DNA from: an uncultured Lachnospiraceae bacterium
GTDB lineage: Bacteria > Bacillota > Clostridia > Lachnospirales > Lachnospiraceae
Direction: 5' to 3'
Length of the DNA: 64,000 nucleotides
Assembly (NCBI GenBank): GCA_902789665.1
Contig: CADAOY010000003.1
Location: 248,001 to 312,000, forward strand
The notes under the pieces are model-generated. The model was not told the DNA's origin. It did not search any database and saw nothing but the letters and a program-made list of their open reading frames with translations. Shown in pieces: positions 8,052 to 17,596 of this stretch. How positions within the stretch are numbered: the first letter of the stretch is position 1; the number at the start of each line of letters is the position of its first letter. A program made the translations under genes and the position numbers.

Positions 8052-9401
8052 TTATGATAATCTCTTAAGAAGTGCTTCTCTCTGCTCTTCGTAACCCGGC
8101 TTACCAAGAAGTGCGAACATGTTCTTCTTGTAGCTCTCAACACCTGGCTGGTTGAATGGATTAACACCAAGAAGGTATCCGCTTACGCCACATGCAAACT
8201 CGAAGAAGTAGAATAACTGACCAAGTGCAATCTCATCTACCTGTGGAACATTGATAAGAAGGTTAGGAACCTGTCCGTCTGTATGAGCAAGGATTGTACC
8301 ATTCATGGCACTCTTGTTTACGAAATCAACGCTCTTGCCTGCAAGATAGTTAAGTCCGTCAAGATCAACCGGCTCTTCCTCGATGATGATTTCTTCACGT
8401 GATGTTTCAATATTGATAACAGTCTCGAAAATATTTCTTGAACCGTCCTGAATGAACTGTCCCATTGAGTGAAGGTCTGTTGTTAAATCAACAGATGCTG
8501 GGAAAATACCCCTCTGGTCCTTACCTTCTGACTCGCCGTATAACTGCTTCCACCACTCTGATACATAGTGAACGCTTGGCTCATAGTTAGCAAGAATCTC
8601 AATCTGTTTACCCTTACGAAGAAGGATGTTTCTTGCTGCGGCGTATTTTAACGCATCGTTATTTTCAAAATCATTATTTAAAGCTGCTTCTCTTCCCTGT
8701 GCAGCGCCCTGCATAAGCTTATCAATATCAGCACCTGAAACTGCGATTGGAAGAAGACCAACTGCTGTAAGAACTGAGAATCTTCCGCCGATATCATCTG
8801 GAACTACGAATGTCTCGTATCCTTCTTCTGTTGCAAGACCTTTAAGTGAACCCTTAACCTTATCTGTTGTTGCATAGATTCTCTTTGCAGCCTCTGCCTT
8901 ACCATACTTCTCTTCAGCTAACTTCTTTAAAATTCTGAAAGCGATTGCAGGCTCTGTTGTTGTACCTGACTTGGAAATCATATTGATTGAAAAATCCTTG
9001 TCGCCGATAACCTGAATTAAATGCTTAAGATATGTTGAGCTGATTGAATTACCAACAAAATATATTTCAGGAGTCTTACGTACTGACTTATCAACTACAT
9101 TGTAGAAGCTGTGTCTTAAAAATTCGATTGCAGCTCTGGCTCCAAGATAAGAACCACCAATACCAACTACCAAAAGAATATCTGAATCTGACTGAATCTT
9201 GGCTGCTGCCTTCTTGATTCTGTCGAACTCTTCCTTGTCATATGCTACAGGCTGGTCAATCCATCCAAGGAAATCATTACCCGGTCCCTTCTTTGAAACC
9301 AATAATTCCTTTGCATCCAAAACCTGCTTCTTAATATTCTCCATCTCGTGATCTGCGATAAATGAAGAAGCCTTAGAATAATCAAAACTTACTGCACTCA
9401 T
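8052..9401 (-). CDS. pgi: Glucose-6-phosphate isomerase
   Basis: A 449-residue cytoplasmic enzyme that interconverts glucose-6-phosphate and fructose-6-phosphate. Signatures: [26 protein letters not shown] for phosphate binding, [17 protein letters not shown], and the catalytic glutamate region [16 protein letters not shown]. The length agrees with the Bacillus/Clostridium form. The ATG is supported by a GGAGGC element upstream. It faces the chemoreceptor gene divergently across a 213-bp AT-rich gap. Confidence 0.97.
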   Translation of the reverse strand: MSAVSFDYSKASSFIADHEMENIKKQVLDAKELLVSKKGPGNDFLGWIDQPVAYDKEEFDRIKKAAAKIQSDSDILLVVGIGGSYLGARAAIEFLRHSFYNVVDKSVRKTPEIYFVGNSISSTYLKHLIQVIGDKDFSINMISKSGTTTEPAIAFRILKKLAEEKYGKAEAAKRIYATTDKVKGSLKGLATEEGYETFVVPDDIGGRFSVLTAVGLLPIAVSGADIDKLMQGAAQGREAALNNDFENNDALKYAAARNILLRKGKQIEILANYEPSVHYVSEWWKQLYGESEGKDQRGIFPASVDLTTDLHSMGQFIQDGSRNIFETVINIETSREEIIIEEEPVDLDGLNYLAGKSVDFVNKSAMNGTILAHTDGQVPNLLINVPQVDEIALGQLFYFFEFACGVSGYLLGVNPFNQPGVESYKKNMFALLGKPGYEEQREALLKRLS

Positions 9402-9544
9402 TGTACTTGCCTCCGTTATATAAATTTATCATTTTTGAAAAAACAATATCTTTAAAGAGTGTATCAAAAATACCCGCTCTTTTCAAGCCATCTCTTACCC
9501 CTATTTATTTTATAAAAATATTACATTTTATAAATGGGCTGTAA

Positions 9545-9573
9545 TAGATTTTTCCTATTAAAAGTGATATAAT
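9545..9573 (+). promoter_or_regulatory. Possible promoter for chemoreceptor gene
   Basis: A good -10 hexamer TATAAT at 9568-9573, with a poor -35 match (TAGATT at 9545-9550, 17-bp spacer). It lies 41 bases before the start codon. The rest of the 9402-9614 gap is AT-rich with no other clear element. Confidence 0.4.
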
Positions 9574-9614
9574 TGTTGTACTTGATTTTTATTTCTACAT
9601 GGAGGTATTAGTAA

Positions 9615-11108
9615 ATGGATAGTAAACATTCAGCAATTGAGGTCAAGGCAGCCACTCTGGCCAACAGAATCACTGTTATTGCCGTGACTATTATTTCATC
9701 AATTATTGGATTTGCCTATCTTGCAGAGGCGGTAAAGCACAATCGTACTTGGGGATACGTTTGCAGTGTTTTCGGAATAGCACTTTTAATTATTATTGCA
9801 TCATGGATTTGTTATATTATTAAACCTTCATCTCATCTTGTGAGGTTTGTTACAACTGTCGGCTATACCATTTTGTATGCATATGTAATGTTCACAGGAA
9901 CCAATGACCTGGTATTCACCTATGCCCTTCCGGTATTCGTTGTTATTACTCTGTATAATGATATCGGATATATTATAACTGTTGGCGTTGGTCTGGTTAT
10001 TATTAATGCAGCATATGTTATCGTAAGACTGATTAGTGGCGGCGTTACTCCTAAAGACATTACAACCTTTGAGATTCAGATACTTCTTTCAATTCTCTTT
10101 GGTTTATATATGCTTTTGGTTGTTAGCATTAACCGTAAACTTAACAAGATGAAAGCATCCGCTCTTAATGAAGAGAATGAACATATTACAAGACTTCTTG
10201 ATAAGATTATTCAGGTATCCGGCAACATGTCAAATGACGTTGTTAATGTATCCGGCCAGATGAAAGATCTTGAAGAATCAGTAGAAAGAACTCTCTATGC
10301 AATGGAAGAAGTTAAGAATGGTACCAATGAAACAGCATATGCCATTCAGGAACAGTTATATAAAACTGAAGAGATTCAGAATAATGTTGATTCAGTTAAG
10401 CAGGCTGTAAGCATTATTTCAGAGAAGATGGAAACAACAACTGAGGCTATAAAGAATGGTCAGAGCCATATTAAAGCTCTCAATAATTTTACGGAAGTTT
10501 CTGAGACTGCAGGCAAGGAAGTTGCAGATGCCCTTAAGACTTTCGAAGAATATACAAGCCGTATGAACTCCATCATTGATATCATTACCAATGTTGCAGA
10601 TCAGACATCACTTCTTGCACTTAATGCTTCAATCGAAGCTGCCAGAGCAGGTGCTGCAGGTAAGGGCTTCGGCGTAGTTGCTACTGAAATTTCCAATCTT
10701 GCAAGCCAGACCACATCAGCAACACTTGATATCACACAGCTGATTGGTGATATTACAAAACAGCTTAATATAATGGTTGAAACCATTGATAACTTAATTG
10801 AATCCAATGGCAAGCAGGCTGAGGCTTCATCAGAAACTTCAGAAAGTTTCAAAATTATCACATCAGATATCGGCGAAATCAGAAAGCAGTCTGAAGACCT
10901 TGAGAGTATTGTTGAACAGTTAGTTACATCCAACAAAGCCATTGTTGAATCAGTACAGACTATTTCAGCCATTACTGAAGAAGTATCTGCCAACTCAAGC
11001 GAAACCTACGAAACAAGCCGCAAGAATGAAGAAATCGTTAGAAACGTTGGTTCAATTGTTAAATCACTTGACGAAGATGCCAATACTCTTCGTAACGAGA
11101 CTAAATAA
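9615..11108 (+). CDS. Methyl-accepting chemotaxis protein with six-helix membrane sensor
   Basis: A 497-residue receptor. The first ~180 residues form about six hydrophobic helices with very short loops, in place of the usual two helices around an extracellular ligand domain. No HAMP domain is evident. The rest is the long coiled-coil signalling domain, with the conserved tip around [20 protein letters not shown] and the following EISNLASQT. Chemoreceptors control CheA, so either flagella or another Che output is expected; no che or fla gene lies in the window. GGAGG precedes the ATG. It is followed closely by a DtxR-family regulator on the same strand. The signal sensed is unknown. Confidence 0.92.
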   Translation: MDSKHSAIEVKAATLANRITVIAVTIISSIIGFAYLAEAVKHNRTWGYVCSVFGIALLIIIASWICYIIKPSSHLVRFVTTVGYTILYAYVMFTGTNDLVFTYALPVFVVITLYNDIGYIITVGVGLVIINAAYVIVRLISGGVTPKDITTFEIQILLSILFGLYMLLVVSINRKLNKMKASALNEENEHITRLLDKIIQVSGNMSNDVVNVSGQMKDLEESVERTLYAMEEVKNGTNETAYAIQEQLYKTEEIQNNVDSVKQAVSIISEKMETTTEAIKNGQSHIKALNNFTEVSETAGKEVADALKTFEEYTSRMNSIIDIITNVADQTSLLALNASIEAARAGAAGKGFGVVATEISNLASQTTSATLDITQLIGDITKQLNIMVETIDNLIESNGKQAEASSETSESFKIITSDIGEIRKQSEDLESIVEQLVTSNKAIVESVQTISAITEEVSANSSETYETSRKNEEIVRNVGSIVKSLDEDANTLRNETK

Positions 11109-11134
11109 TTACAGAGTAAAAGAGGGAATGTATT

Positions 11135-11503
11135 ATGTCATCACATGAAACACATGAATCTGCAGAAATGTATTTAAAGACTATCTACATACTGCGTAAA
11201 ACCAAACCTGAAGTTCACTCAATTGACGTTAGCGAATATATGAATTATTCCAAACCAAGCGTCAGCCGTGGAATTCATATTTTAGAGCAGGACGGATATC
11301 TGGTAGTAAATGAGAATAAGGCTTTGGTTCTTACAGACAAGGGCCTTAATCATGCAGAAAGAATCTACAACATCCACGAAGTTGTAACCAAAGCCCTTAT
11401 GAATATGGGTGTCAGCCAGGAAACTGCTGAATCGGATGCATGTAAGATAGAGCATGATATCAGCGATGAAACCTACAATGCTCTTAAGAAATTTGTACAG
11501 TAA
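11135..11503 (+). CDS. DtxR/MntR-family metal-dependent regulator, short form
   Basis: A 122-residue repressor-like protein: winged helix with AEMYLKTIYILRKTKPEVHS, recognition helix SKPSVSRGIHILEQDGYL, wing, and dimerisation helices. The metal ligands look like those of DtxR: the Met of SAEMYL, Cys, Glu and His of CKIEH, and a His in NIHEVV. The Cys is DtxR-like, whereas MntR has Glu at this position. The C-terminal SH3-like domain of full DtxR is absent. It normally binds DNA when loaded with Fe2+ or Mn2+. It starts 26 bases after the chemoreceptor stop with GAGGG upstream, so the two are probably cotranscribed. Confidence 0.9.
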   Translation: MSSHETHESAEMYLKTIYILRKTKPEVHSIDVSEYMNYSKPSVSRGIHILEQDGYLVVNENKALVLTDKGLNHAERIYNIHEVVTKALMNMGVSQETAESDACKIEHDISDETYNALKKFVQ

Positions 11504-11531
11504 TCAGTACAGTAAATCATTAGAAATCATT

Positions 11532-11567
11532 AAAGCCGATGGCACTAATTGTCATCGGCTTTATTTT
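11532..11567. terminator. Terminator shared by convergent genes
   Basis: AAAGCCGATG / CATCGGCTTT stem with an 11-base loop, T-rich on the plus side and A-rich upstream, between the DtxR gene and the convergent VanX-type gene. Confidence 0.9.
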
Positions 11568-12219
11568 ATCTTCTCAGATATTCAGATGATACCGGGAACT
11601 CGAAATAAGTATCCGGGTATGGCTCATCCTTTAATTTAAAATGCCACCACTCATTGTCTATTGGCTCGAAACCATTTCTCACCATTACCTTCTGAAGACG
11701 CATCCTGTTATCATACTGCTCATCACTTATCCCTCTGTATGAAGGATGAGATATCTCACTGAACATGTCAAAAGGACTGCCCATATCCAGTTCCTTACCG
11801 GTCTTCATGTCAAGAAGTGTTAAATCTATGGCGCTTCCTCTGCTGTGACTTGAAAGCTTTGCCACATATCCTTTTGAGAATACTTCCTGCTTTTCAATAT
11901 CCGGATAAAAATACGGCTTCATCCTGATATCCGTATCTTCTATTCCCCACAACATAAAATGCTTTACTGCGCTTACAGGTCTGTAGGCATCGAAGACCTT
12001 GATCCTGTAGCCCTGAACAAAGAATTCCGAGGCGGCACTTTTGAGCGCGCGGGCTGCTTCCTTACTTAAAATAGCGCAAGGCTCCTCATAGCCGTCTATC
12101 CTGTCCCCAATAAAATTATAGGTGGAATAATATCTGATTTCCTGAATAATATTAGGCACATAATCTGCCAGCACAACAAATCCTGACGGATTCATGGTCA
12201 CTTCCTTCTCATATCCCAT
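11566..12219 (-). CDS. D-Ala-D-Ala dipeptidase, VanX/DdpX family (M15D)
   Basis: A 217-residue zinc peptidase. The Zn-binding motif SSHSRGSAID gives H125 and D132; the catalytic pair is E190 and H193 in NEWWHF; the substrate arginine is R80 in FDAYRP. VanX hydrolyses free D-alanyl-D-alanine. No vanH/vanA ligase or VanRS pair is nearby, so this is more likely a housekeeping peptidoglycan-recycling or nutrient dipeptidase than part of a glycopeptide-resistance cluster. There is no signal peptide, so it is cytoplasmic. The start is ATG at 12219; an internal ATG at residue 9 is an alternative. Confidence 0.9.
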   Translation of the reverse strand: MGYEKEVTMNPSGFVVLADYVPNIIQEIRYYSTYNFIGDRIDGYEEPCAILSKEAARALKSAASEFFVQGYRIKVFDAYRPVSAVKHFMLWGIEDTDIRMKPYFYPDIEKQEVFSKGYVAKLSSHSRGSAIDLTLLDMKTGKELDMGSPFDMFSEISHPSYRGISDEQYDNRMRLQKVMVRNGFEPIDNEWWHFKLKDEPYPDTYFEFPVSSEYLRR

Positions 12220-12243
12220 TTGTCTCTCCCCCGTTTCATTTAT

Positions 12244-12274
12244 AAAAACGACTAATCCTTTTGGGGATTAGCCG
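12244..12274 (-). terminator. Terminator after cellulase gene
   Basis: On the minus strand CGGCTAATCC / GGATTAGTCG closes a short loop and is followed by TTTTT, just past the cellulase stop. Confidence 0.85.
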
Positions 12275-12282
12275 CATTATTT

Positions 12283-13905
12283 TTATTTTACACTTAACTG
12301 TATGTCTGATGACAGACCACTATTGGTAAGAATAATAAGTCCGACGTCTGAATAACTGGAGCCGCCGCCAATAGTCGAATTATAACTCTCCGGTGTAATT
12401 GTTATGGTGTTTCCGGAAGCACTTGCCTTGGCGCACCAGATCTGGTCAACAGTTACGCTTTGTCCCACATCTATGGTAACAGTCCAGCCATTAACATCAC
12501 CTGAGCCGGTATTCTCCAATTTAAGATTAAGCTGAGTTGCTGTCTTGCCGCCTGCTTCCCAGGAATTATTGGTAGATGCTGATACTGTCAGGTTACCGGC
12601 TGAACCGGAGCCACTAGCGCCGCTCTGGGTATTTTGCTGGTTGCCATTATCGTTGCCACCATTGCCGCCATTATTGCCATCAGCATTTCCATTATCTGTT
12701 CCTGCGCTTACGCTGGCTGTGCCATCACCGGTTGCCAGGGCCGCACCCTGGTCTGAGTGGGTATTTAATACACCCACCAGCCACTGACCTGATTCTGACA
12801 ATTCATTATAATTCCAGCCGCCCATTGTCTTACCGCAGTTAGATGCAATAATGGAGGATGACTCAGCCTTATTGGATAAGTTCCATGCTGTAAAACTTAA
12901 ATTATATTTATCTGCAAGTTCAATCCATTTATTTGCTTCTGCAATATTATTGTGACCATTACCTGAAGCATCACAGATACTAAACTCACTGATAAAAATA
13001 GCCGCCCCGTTTCCAATCGCAGTCTCAACCTTATTTCTAATTTGATCCTTATGTGTATCTGCATAGAAATGAACAGCATACATTATATTGTCATATCCCG
13101 TAACCGGATCTTTGCTTGCTTCATCAACATCCTGAGACCAGGTTGGGGTTCCAACAATGATGATTGCGTTCGGGTCATTAGCCCTGATTACCGGAATAAC
13201 TTCCTCGGCATAGGACTTAACCGAACTCCATGAGGTTCCACCATTAGGCTCGTTGCAGATTTCATATATTACATTATCCTGATCTTTATATTTAGCTGAA
13301 ATCTCATCAAAGAAAGCAATCGCTTCACTCTTATGCACATTCGGATCAAGGTCATGAAGAATATGCCAGTCCACAATTACATACATTCCAAGTTCTGTGG
13401 CAATATCAACACCATTAATTACGGTGCTCTTCATACTCTCTTTATTGCCCTCGCAATAACCATTTTCAACTGTATACATTGCAAGTCTTACAGTATTGGC
13501 TCCGAAATCATCCCTTAAAGAACGAAACGAATCTTCATTCACATACTCAGGAAACCACTGAAGACCATGAGTACTTATACCCACAAGCTGAAAAGCCTCG
13601 CCCTTTTCATCCACAATTCCGGCGCCTTCTACCTTAATTGCGCCATGAATTTCAAAAGGAGTCTTGCCTGTAATTTCTTCTTCAACTTCTTCCACAGTCT
13701 CTTCCGGCTCTTCTTTTACCTCTTCCTTAACTTCTTCCTTAACTTCCTCTTCTACCTCCGGCTCTTCTACTTCTTCAGTAATGACCTCAGGTGCAGGAGT
13801 TTCCTCTTTGTCAGGAATTTTGTTAATCAAAGCTCCAATCAGCATAACAAGGAGCATTACTGCTATTAAAGATACGGCAATGATTTTGGACTTTTTACTC
13901 TTCAT
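12283..13905 (-). CDS. GH5-family cellulase with C-terminal CBM2-like domain
   Basis: A 540-residue extracellular endoglucanase. In order: a basic N terminus and one hydrophobic helix (residues 8-29) with no clear cleavage site; a Glu/Val/Pro/Lys-rich spacer (about 33-80); a GH5 catalytic barrel (about 88-375) with acid/base E219 in YEICNEPNGG and nucleophile E307 in FISEFSI; a Gly/Asn/Ser-rich linker (about 395-435); and a C-terminal domain resembling CBM2 with NGWTV and QIWCA. Family GH5 cleaves beta-1,4-glucans; the CBM would hold cellulose. The uncleaved helix suggests the enzyme stays anchored in the membrane. It follows an MFS transporter by 12 bases and ends at a strong terminator. Confidence 0.9.
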   Translation of the reverse strand: MKSKKSKIIAVSLIAVMLLVMLIGALINKIPDKEETPAPEVITEEVEEPEVEEEVKEEVKEEVKEEPEETVEEVEEEITGKTPFEIHGAIKVEGAGIVDEKGEAFQLVGISTHGLQWFPEYVNEDSFRSLRDDFGANTVRLAMYTVENGYCEGNKESMKSTVINGVDIATELGMYVIVDWHILHDLDPNVHKSEAIAFFDEISAKYKDQDNVIYEICNEPNGGTSWSSVKSYAEEVIPVIRANDPNAIIIVGTPTWSQDVDEASKDPVTGYDNIMYAVHFYADTHKDQIRNKVETAIGNGAAIFISEFSICDASGNGHNNIAEANKWIELADKYNLSFTAWNLSNKAESSSIIASNCGKTMGGWNYNELSESGQWLVGVLNTHSDQGAALATGDGTASVSAGTDNGNADGNNGGNGGNDNGNQQNTQSGASGSGSAGNLTVSASTNNSWEAGGKTATQLNLKLENTGSGDVNGWTVTIDVGQSVTVDQIWCAKASASGNTITITPESYNSTIGGGSSYSDVGLIILTNSGLSSDIQLSVK

Positions 13906-13917
13906 TAATATGCTCCT

Positions 13918-15240
13918 TTAATCATCTACATCAAGATGCTCTAAAAGTGATTTCTTCTTGGTCGGTTTAACATCGCCGTGCTTAACCATAAGCATTGTTA
14001 AAAGTGCTAAAATTGAGAATACTGTTGCATATGGGAACAGTGTTCTGTAAGAAACATACTGAAGGAAGAAACCTGATAAAATCGGTGTCAGGATCTGCGC
14101 TGCCATGGAAGCGGTATAATAAAATCCCGTATACCTTCCCTCTTCACCTTCTTCACCTATATCAACTGCCATAGGGAAGGAGTTAACATTGATGGCTGCC
14201 CATCCAAGACCTACAAGTACGAAACCTATTACAATAATGGACTTATATGTTCCAAAAAGTCCCACATATGCAAAACCAACGATTAAAGCGCATACACCGA
14301 TAATGATACTCTTCTTACGTCCAAGAATACCGCCCAGTAAACCGATTGGAATATATCCGATAACTGCTGCCGCAGTACCTATCATAAGACAGTCTGTATA
14401 ACCGCCATCTCCCATGCCCCAGACTTCTGCAGCATATCTTGAGAAAGCAGACATAACGCCATTATAAGCCATATACCAGAATGCTACGGAAAGAAGCAGG
14501 AAAATAAGACTCACAAATCTGTCCTTAGGAAGTTTGTGTCTTAAAACCTTACCCTTCTTGCTAAGTACAGCCTTACCCTCTTCCTCTTCTTCATGATTGC
14601 CGTATTTTTTCTCATCCTCAACAGCAATATTGTGCCACTTGTTCTCAGGAACAAAGAGATAGAGAAGCACAGTAAACAAAATCATGAATACGATTAAGGA
14701 TATAAAAAGATACATATAATTAGGAGTTGCTGCGCCAATGCTCTTTTTAACAAGTAATCTGATCATGACAAGAGCATATATGGCGCCTGCGGTACCCATT
14801 AAGTTAATAACCGCATTTCCCTTACTTCTAAGTTCCTTCGGAGTAACATCTGGCATAAGAGCTACTGCAGGAGAACGGTAAATAGCCATGGAAAGCAGCA
14901 CGCCTCCAAGCGCTGTCATGAACATAATAAGATTCGATGAATTATCAGCAATCGGCATAAATATCATAAAAATGGATGACAGCACAGTACCCACAATAAT
15001 AAAAGGCATACGCTTGCCGATTTTGGTATTGCATCTGTCGGACAGGGTACCAAACATTGGCAGTAAGAATAATGCAAGTACATTATCGATCGCCATTATG
15101 ACACCGGTAACCACATCATTCATATGAAAAGATTCTTTTAAAATAAGTGGAATGATATTATCATACATCTGCCAGAATGCAGAGATTGTCATAAAGGCAA
15201 AACCTACCAGTATTGTCCTTCTGTAATTAAGCTTAAGCAT
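13918..15240 (-). CDS. MFS transporter, SLC45/sugar-type
   Basis: A 440-residue major facilitator with twelve predicted helices. The loop GTLSDRCNTKIGKRMPFI between helices 2 and 3 (D-R-x-x-x-x-G-K/R-R form) and the overall pattern resemble SLC45-like and GPH-type sugar transporters. A large acidic cytoplasmic loop lies between the two six-helix halves. It is 12 bases upstream of the cellulase and in the same direction, so import of a glucan breakdown product such as cellobiose is a reasonable inference. The substrate cannot be read from the sequence. GGGGG precedes the ATG. Confidence 0.85.
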   Translation of the reverse strand: MLKLNYRRTILVGFAFMTISAFWQMYDNIIPLILKESFHMNDVVTGVIMAIDNVLALFLLPMFGTLSDRCNTKIGKRMPFIIVGTVLSSIFMIFMPIADNSSNLIMFMTALGGVLLSMAIYRSPAVALMPDVTPKELRSKGNAVINLMGTAGAIYALVMIRLLVKKSIGAATPNYMYLFISLIVFMILFTVLLYLFVPENKWHNIAVEDEKKYGNHEEEEEGKAVLSKKGKVLRHKLPKDRFVSLIFLLLSVAFWYMAYNGVMSAFSRYAAEVWGMGDGGYTDCLMIGTAAAVIGYIPIGLLGGILGRKKSIIIGVCALIVGFAYVGLFGTYKSIIVIGFVLVGLGWAAINVNSFPMAVDIGEEGEEGRYTGFYYTASMAAQILTPILSGFFLQYVSYRTLFPYATVFSILALLTMLMVKHGDVKPTKKKSLLEHLDVDD

Positions 15241-15254
15241 TTTATTGCCCCCTT

Positions 15255-15878
15255 TTACTTATCTTTATTTTTCTTCTTAAACAGAATATCTCTTACCTTG
15301 AATTCTTCACCTTTAATAATTTTCATCACATTCGGTACGTGTTTAAAAACTATTATTGACATTGGAACTGCAATAATCCAGCCACTAATCCAGTCCCCTG
15401 TCTTTATGCAGACAATAAGCGGGAATGCAATCGCTGTCAAAATCGTGGAAATAATCAGATAATTCGATATAATTGCAACCAGAATTATGCACACTGCTAC
15501 CACAACAGTAGTTAAAGGATAAAGGCCAAACATTACACCAATCGTAGTTGCAAAACCCTTGCCTCCCTTAAACTTAAGATAAAACGGAAACATATGTCCC
15601 ATAACACAGGCTGCAGCCACAATATGATGCAAAAGTACCATATCCGGGAATAACAATCTTACTGCAAAAACGCAGATTGAACCCTTAAAAATATCCACCG
15701 CCCCAACTAAAACACCATATTTAATTCCCATCAATATGGTAGTATTTGAAGCTCCAAGATTGCCTGAACCCCCACTCCTTAAGTCCTTCTTCTTAAGCTT
15801 GGCAAGAAGATGGGACATGCTGAAAGAACAGATCATATAACCCAGAACAGTACATATAATATATATTGCTATCTTCAC
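15255..15878 (-). CDS. plsY: Glycerol-3-phosphate acyltransferase PlsY
   Basis: A 207-residue membrane enzyme that transfers an acyl group from acyl-phosphate to glycerol-3-phosphate, the first step of phosphatidic acid synthesis. Three PlsY motifs are visible: GSGNLGASNTT, the KFKGGKGFATTIG loop, and a third motif after the last helices. About five to seven helices are expected. The start is GTG at 15878, with GAGGTG six bases upstream. It lies between a GT-C-like protein and the MFS/cellulase pair, all closely spaced on the minus strand. Confidence 0.95.
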   Translation of the reverse strand: MKIAIYIICTVLGYMICSFSMSHLLAKLKKKDLRSGGSGNLGASNTTILMGIKYGVLVGAVDIFKGSICVFAVRLLFPDMVLLHHIVAAACVMGHMFPFYLKFKGGKGFATTIGVMFGLYPLTTVVVAVCIILVAIISNYLIISTILTAIAFPLIVCIKTGDWISGWIIAVPMSIIVFKHVPNVMKIIKGEEFKVRDILFKKKNKDK

Positions 15879-15882
15879 CCAT

Positions 15883-17550
15883 TCACCTCTTTTTTATTTT
15901 TTTCATAACTATACTAAACAATTCCACCATATATACATATCCACTCATTGATAAAACAATAAACAACGGCAAAAAAACATATAAATATCTTGCTCTGGCT
16001 TCAAAAAGCATTTGATACAGAAATATGCCAATAAATATTGTCTTAAGAAATGCAATCGGAACGTTTTTATCTTTTTTTATAAATGAAAAAATAATACCTG
16101 TCAAAACACTAATCCAGATCATCTGAACTATAGTGCAATATAATCTGGTACTGTTTCCATATACCCAGTATATCTTTCTTGTTATTTCTGTAATTTTATT
16201 ATTATCATCTATTGGTGGGCTGTAGTTACCATCCATCCACACTTCTTTTTTAAAACCAAAAGTAGACTCATTAAAAGTCATGACCATTTTTTTATACCAA
16301 AAGAATGGACATCCAAGCACTCCTTTTTCAGCAATACGTTTCATACTTCGCTGAAATAATACTTTATCTCTTACTGCTGTATCCTCTAACTGAAATTCAC
16401 CAAATACGGTAGCATCATCAGAATTATACATACCGCATCTTTCTTCATTCTGTCCCATGTATAAATAGCTCATGGCGCTTGCTGCAATATGCTCATTTCT
16501 GACAATACCGATTTCATCTGCCATTTTCTGGAACAGGGATTTTTTACCCAAAAGAGCCAGAATTAAACAGATAAAAACTACGAGATAACCCAGCCACTCT
16601 TTTTTTATGTTATATAATAACCTTACAAATCCTATAAGTAAAATAGCTATATATACTATTGCAATCGTAGGCTTAATCAGACAACCTGCAACGCAGCTTA
16701 CAATTGACAGAGCAATACAGACTACACCGGCCACCCTTACCAGTATTCTTTTTCTCTTATCTTTTTTATCAGTCGCTTCCGATAAGCCGGTTTCTTTGTC
16801 AGACAAATTAATATGGCAAATATAAAGAATCACCGACATAATAGGAAACATAATGCCATAAGAGTCTGTATATGGAACCATATTCCATCCCGAAAGCCCG
16901 ATTAATGCGATAGAACAAAAATATGCAAAAACAGAAAGAACGGTACTTTTTGTTGTTATCTTTACACACCATACTGTTAATAATATGGCGACGACTGACA
17001 TGATACACGATACCTGTATCCAGATTAATTCCATATTATTGTAGTCAAAATGCTCTACTGCTTTTTTATATAATTTACCAAGCACATATACTATTGGAAT
17101 ATTGTTCTCATATATTTGAAAATAAACTTCGCTGTCTAAATGTTCACCACGCGCAAAGTTTAATGCATTTCCCCTGACAACGCTTACATCCCATGGTACA
17201 TAAAATGCGATTTGTCTGGAAAAATAATAAATTCCAAAATAAGTTAATAAAGCAAAAATAAATAGCAGCGCATAAAAAATATAATTTGTCTTTTTGGCAT
17301 TACCTATTTTGTTTTCCAAAAATTTCAAAACGAACAGAACACCAATTATAAATACAGCCGTTATGATATAAAACAAAATCCACGGAATCGAAATAACCGG
17401 CTTCATATCATCAGGATATGGTAATGCTGTCCCGAAGAAAACAATGCCAAAGAGCACCGGACCAAACAGTACCAAAGCAATAATATTTAATATCTTTATA
17501 TATCCCGATTCAGAAAAAGTATCTATCGTTTCTTTAAGCTTTAGTTTCAA
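15883..17550 (-). CDS. Polytopic membrane protein, GT-C glycosyltransferase-like
   Basis: A 555-residue protein with about twelve hydrophobic helices. A first soluble loop (about residues 125-165) contains VPWDVSVVRGNALNFARG, and a large C-terminal extracellular loop holds MGQNEERCGMYN. The end carries FEARARYLYVFLP, the E-x-R-x-RY pattern near the last helices seen in many GT-39-like envelope glycosyltransferases of Gram-positives. These normally use polyprenyl-phosphate sugars on the outer face of the membrane. No close named family is recognised, so the glycosyltransferase call is inference. It ends four bases before the plsY start. Confidence 0.6.
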   Translation of the reverse strand: MKLKLKETIDTFSESGYIKILNIIALVLFGPVLFGIVFFGTALPYPDDMKPVISIPWILFYIITAVFIIGVLFVLKFLENKIGNAKKTNYIFYALLFIFALLTYFGIYYFSRQIAFYVPWDVSVVRGNALNFARGEHLDSEVYFQIYENNIPIVYVLGKLYKKAVEHFDYNNMELIWIQVSCIMSVVAILLTVWCVKITTKSTVLSVFAYFCSIALIGLSGWNMVPYTDSYGIMFPIMSVILYICHINLSDKETGLSEATDKKDKRKRILVRVAGVVCIALSIVSCVAGCLIKPTIAIVYIAILLIGFVRLLYNIKKEWLGYLVVFICLILALLGKKSLFQKMADEIGIVRNEHIAASAMSYLYMGQNEERCGMYNSDDATVFGEFQLEDTAVRDKVLFQRSMKRIAEKGVLGCPFFWYKKMVMTFNESTFGFKKEVWMDGNYSPPIDDNNKITEITRKIYWVYGNSTRLYCTIVQMIWISVLTGIIFSFIKKDKNVPIAFLKTIFIGIFLYQMLFEARARYLYVFLPLFIVLSMSGYVYMVELFSIVMKKIKKR

Positions 17551-17596
17551 AACAATACCTCTGCCTAATAATCAGACCTATCCCCTCTTTTATTTA

